Positions 18,205-26,717 of a DNA stretch of 63,784 nucleotides are shown here, piece by piece. Under the pieces are notes generated by a model. It ran no database searches. It was not told the DNA's origin and was given only the letters and a program-made list of their open reading frames with translations. Origin of the DNA: Deltaproteobacteria bacterium (GTDB taxonomy: Bacteria > Myxococcota_A > Polyangia > Haliangiales > JADYYK01); assembly GCA_020853705.1 (NCBI GenBank), contig JADYYK010000220.1, forward strand, positions 1 through 63,784. Direction: 5' to 3'. The translations under genes and the position numbers were made by a program. Each line of letters opens with the position of its first letter. Within the stretch, counting starts at the first letter, position 1.

Positions 18205-18977
18205 TCGATGAGCCCCCCGGTCGGCGACGACGCATTGGCATACGCGCGCCGCGGCATGCGTCCGGCCAGGAACGCCTTGCGCCCCGCGATCACGGCGTCG
18301 CGCATGGCCTGCGCCATCAGCAGCGGATCACGCGCCTCCGCGATCGCGGTGTTCATCAGCACCGCGTGGCAGCCCAGCTCCAGCGCCACCGCCGCGTCCG
18401 ACGCCGTGCCGACGCCGGCATCGACGATGACCGGCACCTTCACGGTCTCCAGGATGATGGCGATGTTGTGCGGGTTCCTGATACCGAGGCCCGACCCGAT
18501 GGGCGCCGCCAGCGGCATCACCGCGGCGCAGCCGAGGTCGGCCAGCTTCCGGCACACGATCGGATCGTCGATACAATAGGGCAGCACCGTGAAGCCTTCC
18601 TTCACGAGGATGGCCGCCGCCGCCAGGGTCTGCTCGTTGTCGGGGTACAGCGTGCGCGGGTCGCCGATGACCTCCAGCTTGACCAGCGTGCCCAGGCCCA
18701 GCTCGCGCGCCAGCCGGCAGGTGCGCACGGCCTCGTCGGCGCTGTAGCAGCCCGCGGTGTTGGGCAGGAGCTGGTACTTGGCCGGATCGACCGCGTCCAG
18801 CACGCTGGGCTTGCTGCGATCCAGCTCCACGCGGCGCACCGCCACGGTGACGATCTCGGCCCCGGTGTGCGCCAGCGCCTCGCGCGTCTGCTCGATCGAC
18901 TTGTACTTGCCGGTGCCGACGATGAGGCGCGACTTGTAGCTCTTGCCGCCCAGCTCGAACGCGTCCATCTGCAACAT
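18201..18977 (-). CDS. thiG: Thiazole synthase
   Basis: 258 residues. ThiG condenses deoxyxylulose phosphate, dehydroglycine and ThiS thiocarboxylate into the thiazole phosphate. Motifs: KSRLIVGTGKYKS near the start, LLPNTAGCYSADEAVRTCRLARE, LVKLEVIGD (Schiff-base Lys ~105), APIGSGLGIRNP and VPVIVDAGVGTASDAA. The start ATG at 18977 lies one base after the thiS stop; a second ATG three codons on is also possible. Length is normal. Confidence 0.95.
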   Translation of the reverse strand: MLQMDAFELGGKSYKSRLIVGTGKYKSIEQTREALAHTGAEIVTVAVRRVELDRSKPSVLDAVDPAKYQLLPNTAGCYSADEAVRTCRLARELGLGTLVKLEVIGDPRTLYPDNEQTLAAAAILVKEGFTVLPYCIDDPIVCRKLADLGCAAVMPLAAPIGSGLGIRNPHNIAIILETVKVPVIVDAGVGTASDAAVALELGCHAVLMNTAIAEARDPLLMAQAMRDAVIAGRKAFLAGRMPRRAYANASSPTGGLIE

Positions 18978-18978
18978 C

Positions 18979-19215
18979 TCAGCCTCCACCCACGAAGTGG
19001 ACGATCTCCAGCACATCGCCCGCGGCCAGCGTGGCCGCGGCGTGCTCGGCGCGCGGCACCACCAGCTTGTTCAGCTCGACCGCGACCCGCGAGCGCTTCA
19101 GATCGATGCCGAGCTCGCCGAGCAGCGAGGCCACCGTGCTGCCCGCCGCCACCACGCGGGCCTCGCCGTTGACCTGGATCTCGAACCGCTCGCCGGAGGT
19201 GCTGTCGCCGCTCAC
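18979..19215 (-). CDS. thiS: Sulfur carrier protein ThiS
   Basis: 78 residues, with the ubiquitin-like fold pattern IQVNGEARVVAAGSTVASLLGELG and the diagnostic C-terminal Gly-Gly tail (HFVGGG). The tail is adenylated and thiocarboxylated to donate sulfur to ThiG. It is about 12 residues longer than typical ThiS at the N-terminus. First gene of the thi operon. The 36-base gap upstream is too short for a TPP riboswitch. Confidence 0.92.
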   Translation of the reverse strand: MSGDSTSGERFEIQVNGEARVVAAGSTVASLLGELGIDLKRSRVAVELNKLVVPRAEHAAATLAAGDVLEIVHFVGGG

Positions 19216-19251
19216 ACGGCGTTCAATAGCACGAACTCCGGTGCCGGGGCC

Positions 19252-19962
19252 CTAGCGACCGTCGCCGTTCTTGCTCGGCGGCAGCACGGGCAGCCCCTTG
19301 AGCGGCACCGTGACCCACTCGCTGACGTACTGGTTGCGCTCCGGCCCGGGCACGTACCACTCGATCTGGACGTAGGCCATCGGCTTGGCCGCGCGCACCA
19401 GGATGGCGCCGATGACCGCGCCGCTCTTGGCCTTGAGCTTGGTGGTCGCGCTCTTCTTGCCCAGCGTCTTTTTGCCCAGCTTGGCGGCGACGTCGAGCTT
19501 GTTCTTCTTGCCCCCGACGGTGACCTTGAGCTCGTCCACGCTGAAGCTCACTGGCAGGGCCAGCCCCTCGGGCGGCCGCTGCAGCTTGACCGCCGCGAAG
19601 CGCAGCGCGGCCAGGGTGTCGTTGACCTCGGGCAGGCTGGCCTCCAGCGCCTTGCGCTCCGAGTAGCGCTTGTCGGCGTGACAGCCGTCCGCGATGGTGA
19701 AGACCTGCGGCTTGCCCGGCCCGACCGGCACGATCGACACCGTGAGGACGTCGCCGAAGCAGTCCCCGGTGGCCTCCACGCGCCCTGGCAGCGCCACGAA
19801 GGCGCCGTCACTCGAGACCGCGGGCAGGCCGCGGAACGGCGACTCCGCCGACAGCTGCACCACCACGGTGTTGGCGTCCGCGTGCGCCTTCCTCACGCCA
19901 CCCAGGCCCCACGCCCCCACCACTGCCGCTGCCAGTCCGATCACCACGCTACGAGAGGTCAT
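19252..19962 (-). CDS. Secreted hypothetical protein
   Basis: 236 residues with a signal peptide (MTSRSVVIGLAAAVVGAWGLGG, cleavage near HADA). The mature part is beta-rich with a Lys-rich insert KKNKLDVAAKLGKKTLGKKS (~150-170) and two cysteines. Family not recognised. It is upstream of thiS on the same strand with a 36-base gap, so it may be the promoter-proximal gene of the transcript carrying thiSGE. Confidence 0.7.
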   Translation of the reverse strand: MTSRSVVIGLAAAVVGAWGLGGVRKAHADANTVVVQLSAESPFRGLPAVSSDGAFVALPGRVEATGDCFGDVLTVSIVPVGPGKPQVFTIADGCHADKRYSERKALEASLPEVNDTLAALRFAAVKLQRPPEGLALPVSFSVDELKVTVGGKKNKLDVAAKLGKKTLGKKSATTKLKAKSGAVIGAILVRAAKPMAYVQIEWYVPGPERNQYVSEWVTVPLKGLPVLPPSKNGDGR

Positions 19963-20038
19963 GAACGCTCCAGACGGAGGAGGCTCCGAGTGTAATCAAA
20001 CGTCACCGGATCGGGTAAATTCGACGCGGGAGGCCCCG

Positions 20039-20545
20039 ATGTCGATCTGTGCTCGTTTGCTGCTGCTGGCGACCCTGGTCGCCGTGCCCGCCTGCGGCGA
20101 CTCCGATCCATCCAACGTCGCCGGCAGTTACACCATTTCCGTCACCAACCGGGCCAACGGCTGCAAGTTCGCCAACTGGACCGAGGGCCAGAGCACCCAG
20201 GGCATCATGGCCACGGTGTCCCAGGAGGGCAGCACCGTCAGCGTCAGCTTCAGCGGCGGCACCGCGACCTTCCTCGACTTCGCCTTCGGCAGCCATGTCA
20301 TGTCGGGCGACGTCTCGGGCAGCAGCATCGACGCCACCCTGTTCGGTATGCGCCAGCTGACCATGGGCGGCTGCTCCTACACCATCAACGGCGTCATGGA
20401 CGGCCACCTGCTCGGCGACACCCTGACCGGCGAGCTCGACTACACCGCGAAGACCAACGGCCACCCCGACTGCAGCGCGATGATGATCGAGCGCTGCCAC
20501 TCCATCCAGGCCTTCAACGGCACCCGTCCGCCGCCTGCCCAGTGA
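20039..20545 (+). CDS. Small lipoprotein, hypothetical
   Basis: 168 residues. The signal peptide ends in the lipobox VPAC at residue 19, followed by GDSDPS. The mature protein alternates short beta strands with Gly/Ser turns (GSYTISVTN, GSTVSVSFSGGTATFLDF, GHLLGDTLTGELDY). The arrangement resembles lipocalin-like or META-type beta sandwiches that recur in myxobacterial lipoproteins. It contains four cysteines after the lipidated one. ATG 20039 follows GGGAGG. Standalone gene, divergent from the secreted protein at 19962. Confidence 0.75.
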   Translation: MSICARLLLLATLVAVPACGDSDPSNVAGSYTISVTNRANGCKFANWTEGQSTQGIMATVSQEGSTVSVSFSGGTATFLDFAFGSHVMSGDVSGSSIDATLFGMRQLTMGGCSYTINGVMDGHLLGDTLTGELDYTAKTNGHPDCSAMMIERCHSIQAFNGTRPPPAQ

Positions 20546-20884
20546 CTTCTCACTGTCCGCCCTGGGGACAGACTCGGCTGCCAGTCCCGCACTCCTCCCA
20601 GTAGCCGCGGTCACCAGTTTCCGCCCCAAAGTATCGGGATGCCGCGTCCTGCCGCACCGCGTCGACGTGAACAACACGACACTGACGTCAGTGATCTGAG
20701 GTGCGTTTGTTGACTCTGCGCCACAGCCATTCCGTGATGTGCGTGAAAACACGGGACCCCGATCGGGCAACCGTGGTGGCACCGTTCGTGCTCCTAAGGG
20801 CGTTCGACGAAGTTGTTGCACCGAGCCAGCGCTTTTCGACCAACGGCTCGTACACCCGACGACCCACACGGAGACGACGACACC
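20546..20884. other. Intergenic region upstream of the Crp/Fnr gene
   Basis: 339 bases with no convincing gene. Lower GC than the surroundings. It holds a 14-bp perfect palindrome (20680-20693), a TTGACT hexamer at 20710 that could be a -35 element, and CGTG-aaaa-CACG at 20742-20753. These features make it look like a regulatory leader for the downstream regulator. Confidence 0.6.
20680..20693. promoter_or_regulatory. 14-bp palindrome, candidate Crp/Fnr-family operator
   Basis: CACTGACGTCAGTG is a perfect palindrome. Read as CACTG-N4-CAGTG it has the 5-4-5 spacing of FNR/Dnr-type boxes. It lies about 190 bases upstream of a Crp/Fnr regulator gene, so autoregulation is an attractive inference. 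Confidence 0.4.
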
Positions 20885-21649
<765 letters not shown>

Positions 21650-21836
21650 GGCCTGGAGTATGGAGTCGGAGCAGCCTCCTCGAAGCTGCGCTTCGCGGGG
21701 GCTGAACCGGATCCGCACGCACCTGCATCCGAGTTCGCGTGTGAGGCTCACCGAACGCCTGGCCGCGCATCCGTCCCCCCGGGAGCGCGACCGGGCGTTC
21801 ACCTTTTCGGCCCCACACCGTGCTAGAAAACAAGCG

Positions 21837-23108
21837 GTGACGCTGGCTTCTCCCCCCCGCACGCGCGAGCTGCATGGTCTGGGTCGTCAGATCCGGCCGA
21901 CCCGCGTCGAGATCGACCTGGGCGCGGTGCAAGGCAACGTTGCCGCGCTCGCCGCGGTGGTGGCGCCGGCCCGCGTCATCGCGGTCGTCAAGGCCGACGC
22001 CTATGGTCACGGCGCCGTCCCGGTCGCGCGCGCGCTGGCGGCCACGCCCGCGGTGCAGGCCGGCGCGCTGGCGGTGTCGCTGCTCGAGGAGGCCCTCGAG
22101 CTGCGCGAGCACGGCGTGCGCGGGCGCGTCCTGGTGCTGGGCGGCTTCTATGGCGACCACCACATGGACGTCGTCAGCCATGACCTCGAGGCGGTCGTCT
22201 TCACCACACACGACCTGGCCCGCTTCGCCGCCGTGGCCCGCGACGCCGGTCGCCGGGTGCGCGTGCACCTCAAGGTCGACACCGGGATGTCGCGCCTGGG
22301 CTTGCCGCACCCCGACGACGACGGCGGGGCCGCCCTGGACGCCGCGCTGACCTTGCTCGGCGCGCACCCCGAGCTCGAGCTGACCGGCCTTCTGACCCAC
22401 CTCGCCGAGGCCGACGGCGCCGATCCCGCCAGCGCCAGCGCCCAGCTGGCGCGCTTCGCCCCGGTGTGCGCCCGCGTGCGCGCCGCCGGCTTCCGCCCCG
22501 AGCTGCACGCCGGCAACAGCGCCGCCGCGCTGCGCTTCCCGGCCGCGCGCCTCGACGCCGTGCGCCCCGGCCTGGCCCTGTACGGCATCCCGCCCGAGCC
22601 CGACGTGGTGCCCGCGACCCGCCCGGCGCTGCGCCCGGCGATGCGCTTCGTCACCGAGGTCATCGCGCTGCGTGACATCCCCGCCGGCCGCCACGTGTCC
22701 TACGACGGCCTGTTCGAGGCGCACCGCCCGACCCGGATCGCGGTCCTGCCGGTGGGCTATGCCGATGGCTATCCGCGTCGCCTGTCGGGGCGCGGCGAGA
22801 TCCTGCTCGGCGGCCGGCGCTGCCCGGTCGCCGGCGCGGTGTGCATGGACATGACCATGGTCGATGTCACCGACCTGCCGGCGTCGCCGCAGCCAGGTGA
22901 CGAGGCCGTGCTGCTGGGGGGCCAGGGCGACGCTGCCGCGGTCACCGCGCGCGAGCTGGCCGAGCGCGCCGAGCTGTCGCCCTACGAGATCCCGTGCCTG
23001 CTGTCCAAGCGGGTGCCGCGCCTGTACCTGCCGGCGTCCGGCCCTGGCGAGACGGCGGGGCTGCCGAACCCGGACAGCGCCGCCCCCGCGCAGCGAGGGC
23101 AGCGCTGA
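21837..23108 (+). CDS. alr: Alanine racemase
   Basis: 423 residues, PLP enzyme making D-alanine for peptidoglycan. VVKADAYGHGA near residue 47 carries the PLP-binding Lys. HVSYDG near 285 holds the catalytic Tyr of the second half. LPVGYADGYPRRLS and CMDMTMVDVTDLP are family signatures in the C-terminal domain. The GTG at 21837 is preferred; upstream frame sequence has no coding signature. The last ~20 residues are a Pro/Ala-rich tail. Its stop overlaps the start of the MlaE-like gene (TGATG), coupling cell-wall and envelope-lipid genes. Confidence 0.93.
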   Translation: MTLASPPRTRELHGLGRQIRPTRVEIDLGAVQGNVAALAAVVAPARVIAVVKADAYGHGAVPVARALAATPAVQAGALAVSLLEEALELREHGVRGRVLVLGGFYGDHHMDVVSHDLEAVVFTTHDLARFAAVARDAGRRVRVHLKVDTGMSRLGLPHPDDDGGAALDAALTLLGAHPELELTGLLTHLAEADGADPASASAQLARFAPVCARVRAAGFRPELHAGNSAAALRFPAARLDAVRPGLALYGIPPEPDVVPATRPALRPAMRFVTEVIALRDIPAGRHVSYDGLFEAHRPTRIAVLPVGYADGYPRRLSGRGEILLGGRRCPVAGAVCMDMTMVDVTDLPASPQPGDEAVLLGGQGDAAAVTARELAERAELSPYEIPCLLSKRVPRLYLPASGPGETAGLPNPDSAAPAQRGQR

Positions 23109-23926
23109 TGTCCGATTCGCAGCCCGCCACCCCGCAGCGCTTCCGCCTGCGCCTGCTGGCCGCCGAGGTGACCTCGCCGGTGACCAGCTTCCTGGGCGCC
23201 ATCGGCGACCACTGCATGATGCTGGGTCGCGTGGTGTACTGGGGCGTGCGCCCGCCCTACCGCGCGCGCCAGCTGACCGACGCCATGGCCTTCATCGGCG
23301 TGGGCTCGCTGCTCATCGTCATGCTGGTCGGGCTGTTCTCGGGCATGGTGACCTCGCTGCAGACGGTCAACGCGCTGCGCCTGGCGCGCGCCGAGACCTA
23401 CGCCGGCAGCGCGGTCGGCCTCGGCCTGGCGGTCGAGCTGGCCCCGGTGTTCACCGCCATCATGCTGGCCGCGCGCGCCGGCGCCGGCATCGCCACCGAG
23501 CTCGGCTCGATGCGCATCACCGAGCAGATCGACGCCATGGCCACCATGGCGGTCAACCCGGTGCAGTACCTGATCGTACCGCGGGTCATCGCCGGCACCA
23601 TCGTGGCGCCGCTGCTCACCATCATCTTCTTCGTGGTCGGCATGGCCGGGGCCTACTTCGTCGCGGTCGTCCTGATGAACGTCGACCCCGGCGTCTACGT
23701 GGCCAAGTTCCAGTGGCTGGTCGACCCCATCCACCTGGTGCAGGGCGTCATCAAGAGCGCGGTGTTCGGCCTCGCCTTCACGCTGATCGCCTGCGTTCAA
23801 GGCTACAATGCCTCCGGTGGCGCCAAGGGCGTGGGCCTGGCGACCACCCGGGCCGTCGTCATCGGCTGCGTGACCATCCTGGTGCTGGACTACTTCTTGA
23901 GCGACATCCTCATCGTGGTGCTGTGA
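23108..23926 (+). CDS. mlaE: MlaE-family ABC transporter permease
   Basis: 272 residues with about five membrane segments (for example GVGSLLIVMLVGLFSGMV and LIVPRVIAGTIVAPLLTIIFF). The MlaE signature APVFTAIMLAARAGAGIATELGSMRITEQIDA is visible in two pieces near residues 115-145. The family forms the inner-membrane core of Mla/MCE phospholipid transporters. The start overlaps the alr stop and its stop overlaps the ATPase start (both TGATG). Periplasmic and outer-membrane partners MlaC/MlaA are not in the window. Confidence 0.92.
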   Translation: MSDSQPATPQRFRLRLLAAEVTSPVTSFLGAIGDHCMMLGRVVYWGVRPPYRARQLTDAMAFIGVGSLLIVMLVGLFSGMVTSLQTVNALRLARAETYAGSAVGLGLAVELAPVFTAIMLAARAGAGIATELGSMRITEQIDAMATMAVNPVQYLIVPRVIAGTIVAPLLTIIFFVVGMAGAYFVAVVLMNVDPGVYVAKFQWLVDPIHLVQGVIKSAVFGLAFTLIACVQGYNASGGAKGVGLATTRAVVIGCVTILVLDYFLSDILIVVL

Positions 23927-24774
23927 TGAGCGCGGCCAGCGCCGGCACCGACCCCATGTCCAGCGGCCAGGATCCCCGGCAGCGCGATCAGCGCTGGCAC
24001 ATCCGCATCCGCGGCCTGGAGAAGCGCTTCGGCGCCCAGCCGGTGCTGCGCGGCGTCGACCTCGACATCGAGCGCGGCAAGATCAACATCGTCATCGGCG
24101 GCTCGGGGCAGGGCAAGTCGGTGCTGACCAAGCACCTCATCGGGCTGCTCAAGCCCGACAAGGGCAACATCTGGGTCGACGGCAAGGACATGGTGGGCCT
24201 GGGCGAGGTCGCGCTGAACGACCTGCGCAAGAAGTTCGGCATGGTGTTCCAGTACGCCGCGCTGTTCGACTCGCTGTCGGTGTTCGACAACGTCGCCTTC
24301 CCGCTGGTCGAGAAGCGGCGCCACTCCAGCGCCCAGATCCGCGACATCGTGCGCGAGAAGCTGACCGCCCTGGGCCTCGACAAGGCCGAGAAGAAGTTCC
24401 CCGCCGAGATCTCGGGCGGCATGCGCAAGCGCGTCGGCCTGGCCCGCGCCCTGGTGTCGTCGCCAGAGATTCTTCTGTATGACGAGCCGACCACCGGGCT
24501 GGATCCGCTGGCCACCAAGGTGGTCGACGACATGATCGTCGAGGCCTCCGAGAAGTTCCACGTCACGTCGCTGGTGATCTCGCACGACATGGCCTCGACG
24601 TTTCGCATCGGCGATCGCATCGCGATGCTGTATGAAGGACGCATCGTGGACGTCGGCCCCCCTGACCACATCCGCCAGAGCCCGCATGAGTATCTGCGCA
24701 GCTTCGTCGAGACCTCGGGCGCCGTGACCATGCTGCCGCCGCGCGACGACTCCGGCGCCGGTGCCTCGTCATGA
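23926..24774 (+). CDS. mlaF: MlaF-family ABC transporter ATP-binding protein
   Basis: 282 residues. The Walker A is IGGSGQGKSV (~56), Q-loop MVFQYAALFDSLSV, signature EISGGMRKRVGLARALV (~155), Walker B ILLYDEPTTGLDP and switch His in VISHDM. FQYAALFDS and SGGMRKR are the MlaF variants of these motifs. A hydrophilic N-terminal extension of about 25 residues precedes the domain. Overlaps the next gene by ATGA. Powers the MlaE permease for retrograde or anterograde lipid transport. Confidence 0.93.
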   Translation: MSAASAGTDPMSSGQDPRQRDQRWHIRIRGLEKRFGAQPVLRGVDLDIERGKINIVIGGSGQGKSVLTKHLIGLLKPDKGNIWVDGKDMVGLGEVALNDLRKKFGMVFQYAALFDSLSVFDNVAFPLVEKRRHSSAQIRDIVREKLTALGLDKAEKKFPAEISGGMRKRVGLARALVSSPEILLYDEPTTGLDPLATKVVDDMIVEASEKFHVTSLVISHDMASTFRIGDRIAMLYEGRIVDVGPPDHIRQSPHEYLRSFVETSGAVTMLPPRDDSGAGASS

Positions 24775-26327
24775 AGGGGCTCGGCTCGGCGGTCAAGGTC
24801 GGCATCCTGGTGGTGGGCGCGGTGGTCCTCGGCTACCTGTCGTGGAAGACGGTCGGCGAGCGCGCCGCGGGCAAGAACGCCAAGCGCTTCCACGCCTTCT
24901 TCAAGGACGCTTCGGGCCTGTACGACAAGTCGCGCGTGGTCATCGCGGGCCTCACCATCGGCGAGGTCGGCTCGCGCGATCTGGTCGGCTCGCGCGCCAA
25001 GGTGTCGGTGCGCGTGCAGCGCAAGATCGTGCTGTACGAGAACGCCGTCATCTACAAGAAGACGTCGTCGCTGATCGGCGAGTTCTACCTGGAGATCGAT
25101 CCCGGCGGCCCCGAGATGCTGGACAAGAACGGCGCCAAGATCGCGGTCGCCGAGCTGCCCGACGGGTCCGAGATCAAGGACGTGCGCGAGGCCACCACGG
25201 CCGACCAGATCATGCGCCGCGTCGATCAGACCCTGGGCGAGACCATGCCGCTCATCAACGAGACCCTGGTCGAGATCAAGCAGCTGGCCAAGAACGTGCG
25301 CGAGCTGACCGAGGGCCCGGTGGCCAACATCGCCTCCAACCTCGACACCGCCATCAAGGAGCAGGTCGGCAAGGTCGGCGAGGCGCTGGATCGCACCAAC
25401 CAGATCCTGGCCAACGTGCAGGCCGTCACCGGCAAGAGCCGCGACGACATCGTGGCGACCATCGCCAACGCCCGCGAGGCCTCCGAGGGGCTCAAGGAGC
25501 TCCTGGCCACCGGCAAGGGCGAGGTCTCGGGCACCGGCGCCAAGATCCGCGAGAGCATCGACAAGCTGGTGGCGTCCACGGCCGCGCTGGAGCGCACCAT
25601 GAACAACACCGCGTCGATCACCGAGAAGATCGACGACGGCACCGGCACCGTGGGCAAGCTGGTCAACGATCCGCAGATCGCCGAGGACCTCGGCCAGGTC
25701 ACCGGCGAGGCCAGCGGCTTCGTGCGCCGCCTGGCCGGGCTGCAGACCATCGTCGGCCTGACCTCCGAGTACAACGTGCTGGCGCGGTCGCTGAAGACCT
25801 ATCTGTCGCTGCAGCTGGTGCCGGCGGCCGACAAGTACTACCTGCTCGAGTTCATCGACGACCCGCGCGGCGCGCGCCAGCACGAGCTGATCGCGACGCG
25901 CTCGACCGACCCCGACGAGCCGCCCACCAAGCTGGAGGAGCGCGTCACGGTGGCCTCCAAGTTCCGCTTCACCTTCATGTTCGCCAAGCGGATCGACTGG
26001 CTGACGCTGCGCTTCGGCATCAAGGAGAGCACCGGCGGCATCGGCGCCGACTTCTCGCTGCTCGACAAGCGGCTGGAGATCCGCACCGACCTGTTCGACG
26101 CCCAGGCCAACATCTTCCCGCGCTTCAAGGTCGAGGCCGCGCTGAACTTCTTCCAGTACCTGTACCTGGTCGGCGGCATCGACGACATCCTGAACAGCGA
26201 GCTCGGCTCGCCGGCGGGCGGCGGGCGCGACTACTTCTTCGGCGCCCAGCTGCGCTTCAACGACGACGACCTCAAGACGCTGCTGACCGTGGGCGGCGGA
26301 GCCCTGGGCGCCGCAGGCGGGAACTGA
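24771..26327 (+). CDS. mlaD: MCE (MlaD-type) protein with long C-terminal extension
   Basis: 518 residues. A single N-terminal membrane anchor (SAVKVGILVVGAVVLGYLSW) precedes one MCE domain at ~38-115 (FFKDASGLYDKSRVVIAGLTIGEV in pieces; ends with SLIGEFYLEIDPGG). A long helical or coiled middle (~140-300) carries many charged and Ala residues. The last ~190 residues are beta-rich with aromatic strands (KFRFTFMFAKRIDWLTLRFGIKES, YFFGAQLRFNDDDLKTLL) that look like an outer-membrane barrel. MlaD of E. coli ends after about 180 residues, so this is an extended form that might bridge the periplasm itself. Confidence 0.85.
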   Translation: MKGLGSAVKVGILVVGAVVLGYLSWKTVGERAAGKNAKRFHAFFKDASGLYDKSRVVIAGLTIGEVGSRDLVGSRAKVSVRVQRKIVLYENAVIYKKTSSLIGEFYLEIDPGGPEMLDKNGAKIAVAELPDGSEIKDVREATTADQIMRRVDQTLGETMPLINETLVEIKQLAKNVRELTEGPVANIASNLDTAIKEQVGKVGEALDRTNQILANVQAVTGKSRDDIVATIANAREASEGLKELLATGKGEVSGTGAKIRESIDKLVASTAALERTMNNTASITEKIDDGTGTVGKLVNDPQIAEDLGQVTGEASGFVRRLAGLQTIVGLTSEYNVLARSLKTYLSLQLVPAADKYYLLEFIDDPRGARQHELIATRSTDPDEPPTKLEERVTVASKFRFTFMFAKRIDWLTLRFGIKESTGGIGADFSLLDKRLEIRTDLFDAQANIFPRFKVEAALNFFQYLYLVGGIDDILNSELGSPAGGGRDYFFGAQLRFNDDDLKTLLTVGGGALGAAGGN

Positions 26328-26331
26328 AGCC

Positions 26332-26350
26332 GACCGTCAGCACGACGGTC
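26332..26350 (+). terminator. Weak hairpin after the MCE gene
   Basis: GACCGTC-agcac-GACGGTC forms a 7-bp stem starting five bases after the MCE stop. No T-run follows, so it would be at best a Rho-assisted or mRNA-protecting structure. Confidence 0.25.
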
Positions 26351-26563
26351 ATCGCCAGCACCAGCGCGTTCCAGGCGCTGTAGACCCACGAGGCCGATGG
26401 GCCACATCAGCCCGGTCATCGAGACCGCGGTGAACCTTTGCATCGCCAGTAACCGGGGTGGTCGAACCAGTTGACCCGGCGGTGTAGGAAGGTGTATGCA
26501 TCGCCCGTTTTGGCCATGCCGCGGTGCGGCGTGACGGGCGTCGCAGGACGCTCAGAAACAGTT

Positions 26564-26590
26564 CCTGGGACAGCCACCTGGTGTCCCAGG
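26564..26590. promoter_or_regulatory. Dyad, candidate upstream activator site
   Basis: CCTGGGACA and TGTCCCAGG are perfect 9-bp inverted arms separated by nine bases; CCA-cc-TGG inside could extend the stem. The centre is about 70 bases upstream of the -24 element of the possible sigma-54 promoter, a normal distance for an enhancer-binding-protein site. Confidence 0.4.
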
Positions 26591-26646
26591 GGCGAGGCAA
26601 ATCAAGGCAATCAATGTCATTCATGTATCCGCTGATACCAAAGTGC

Positions 26647-26662
26647 TGGCACGGAGCTTGAT
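26647..26662 (+). promoter_or_regulatory. Possible sigma-54 (-24/-12) promoter
   Basis: TGGCACGGAGCTTGAT matches the consensus TGGCACG-N4-TTGCW except for A in place of the conserved C at -12. Spacing is exact. It lies 56 bases before the first ATG of the four-gene lipoprotein array. Confidence 0.4.
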
Positions 26663-26717
26663 GTAGGGCGCAGTCGGGGGATGCGCCCTGCCGCACCACG
26701 TAGAAGGAGACCGAGAA

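Larger units (their letters stand above)
26328..26717. other. Regulatory intergenic region before the ASH lipoprotein array
   Basis: 390 bases without an intact gene. It contains a hairpin right after the MCE stop and a minus-strand membrane-like fragment in two frames (26330-26443). A 9-bp-arm dyad lies at 26564-26590 and a sigma-54-like element at 26647-26662. A ribosome site (GAAGGAGA) precedes the ATG at 26718. The 26440-26640 part is clearly less GC-rich than the genes. Confidence 0.6.

Noticed and set aside
19216..19251. TPP riboswitch upstream of thiS
   Set aside because: Only 36 bases are available and no conserved thi-box sequence is present.
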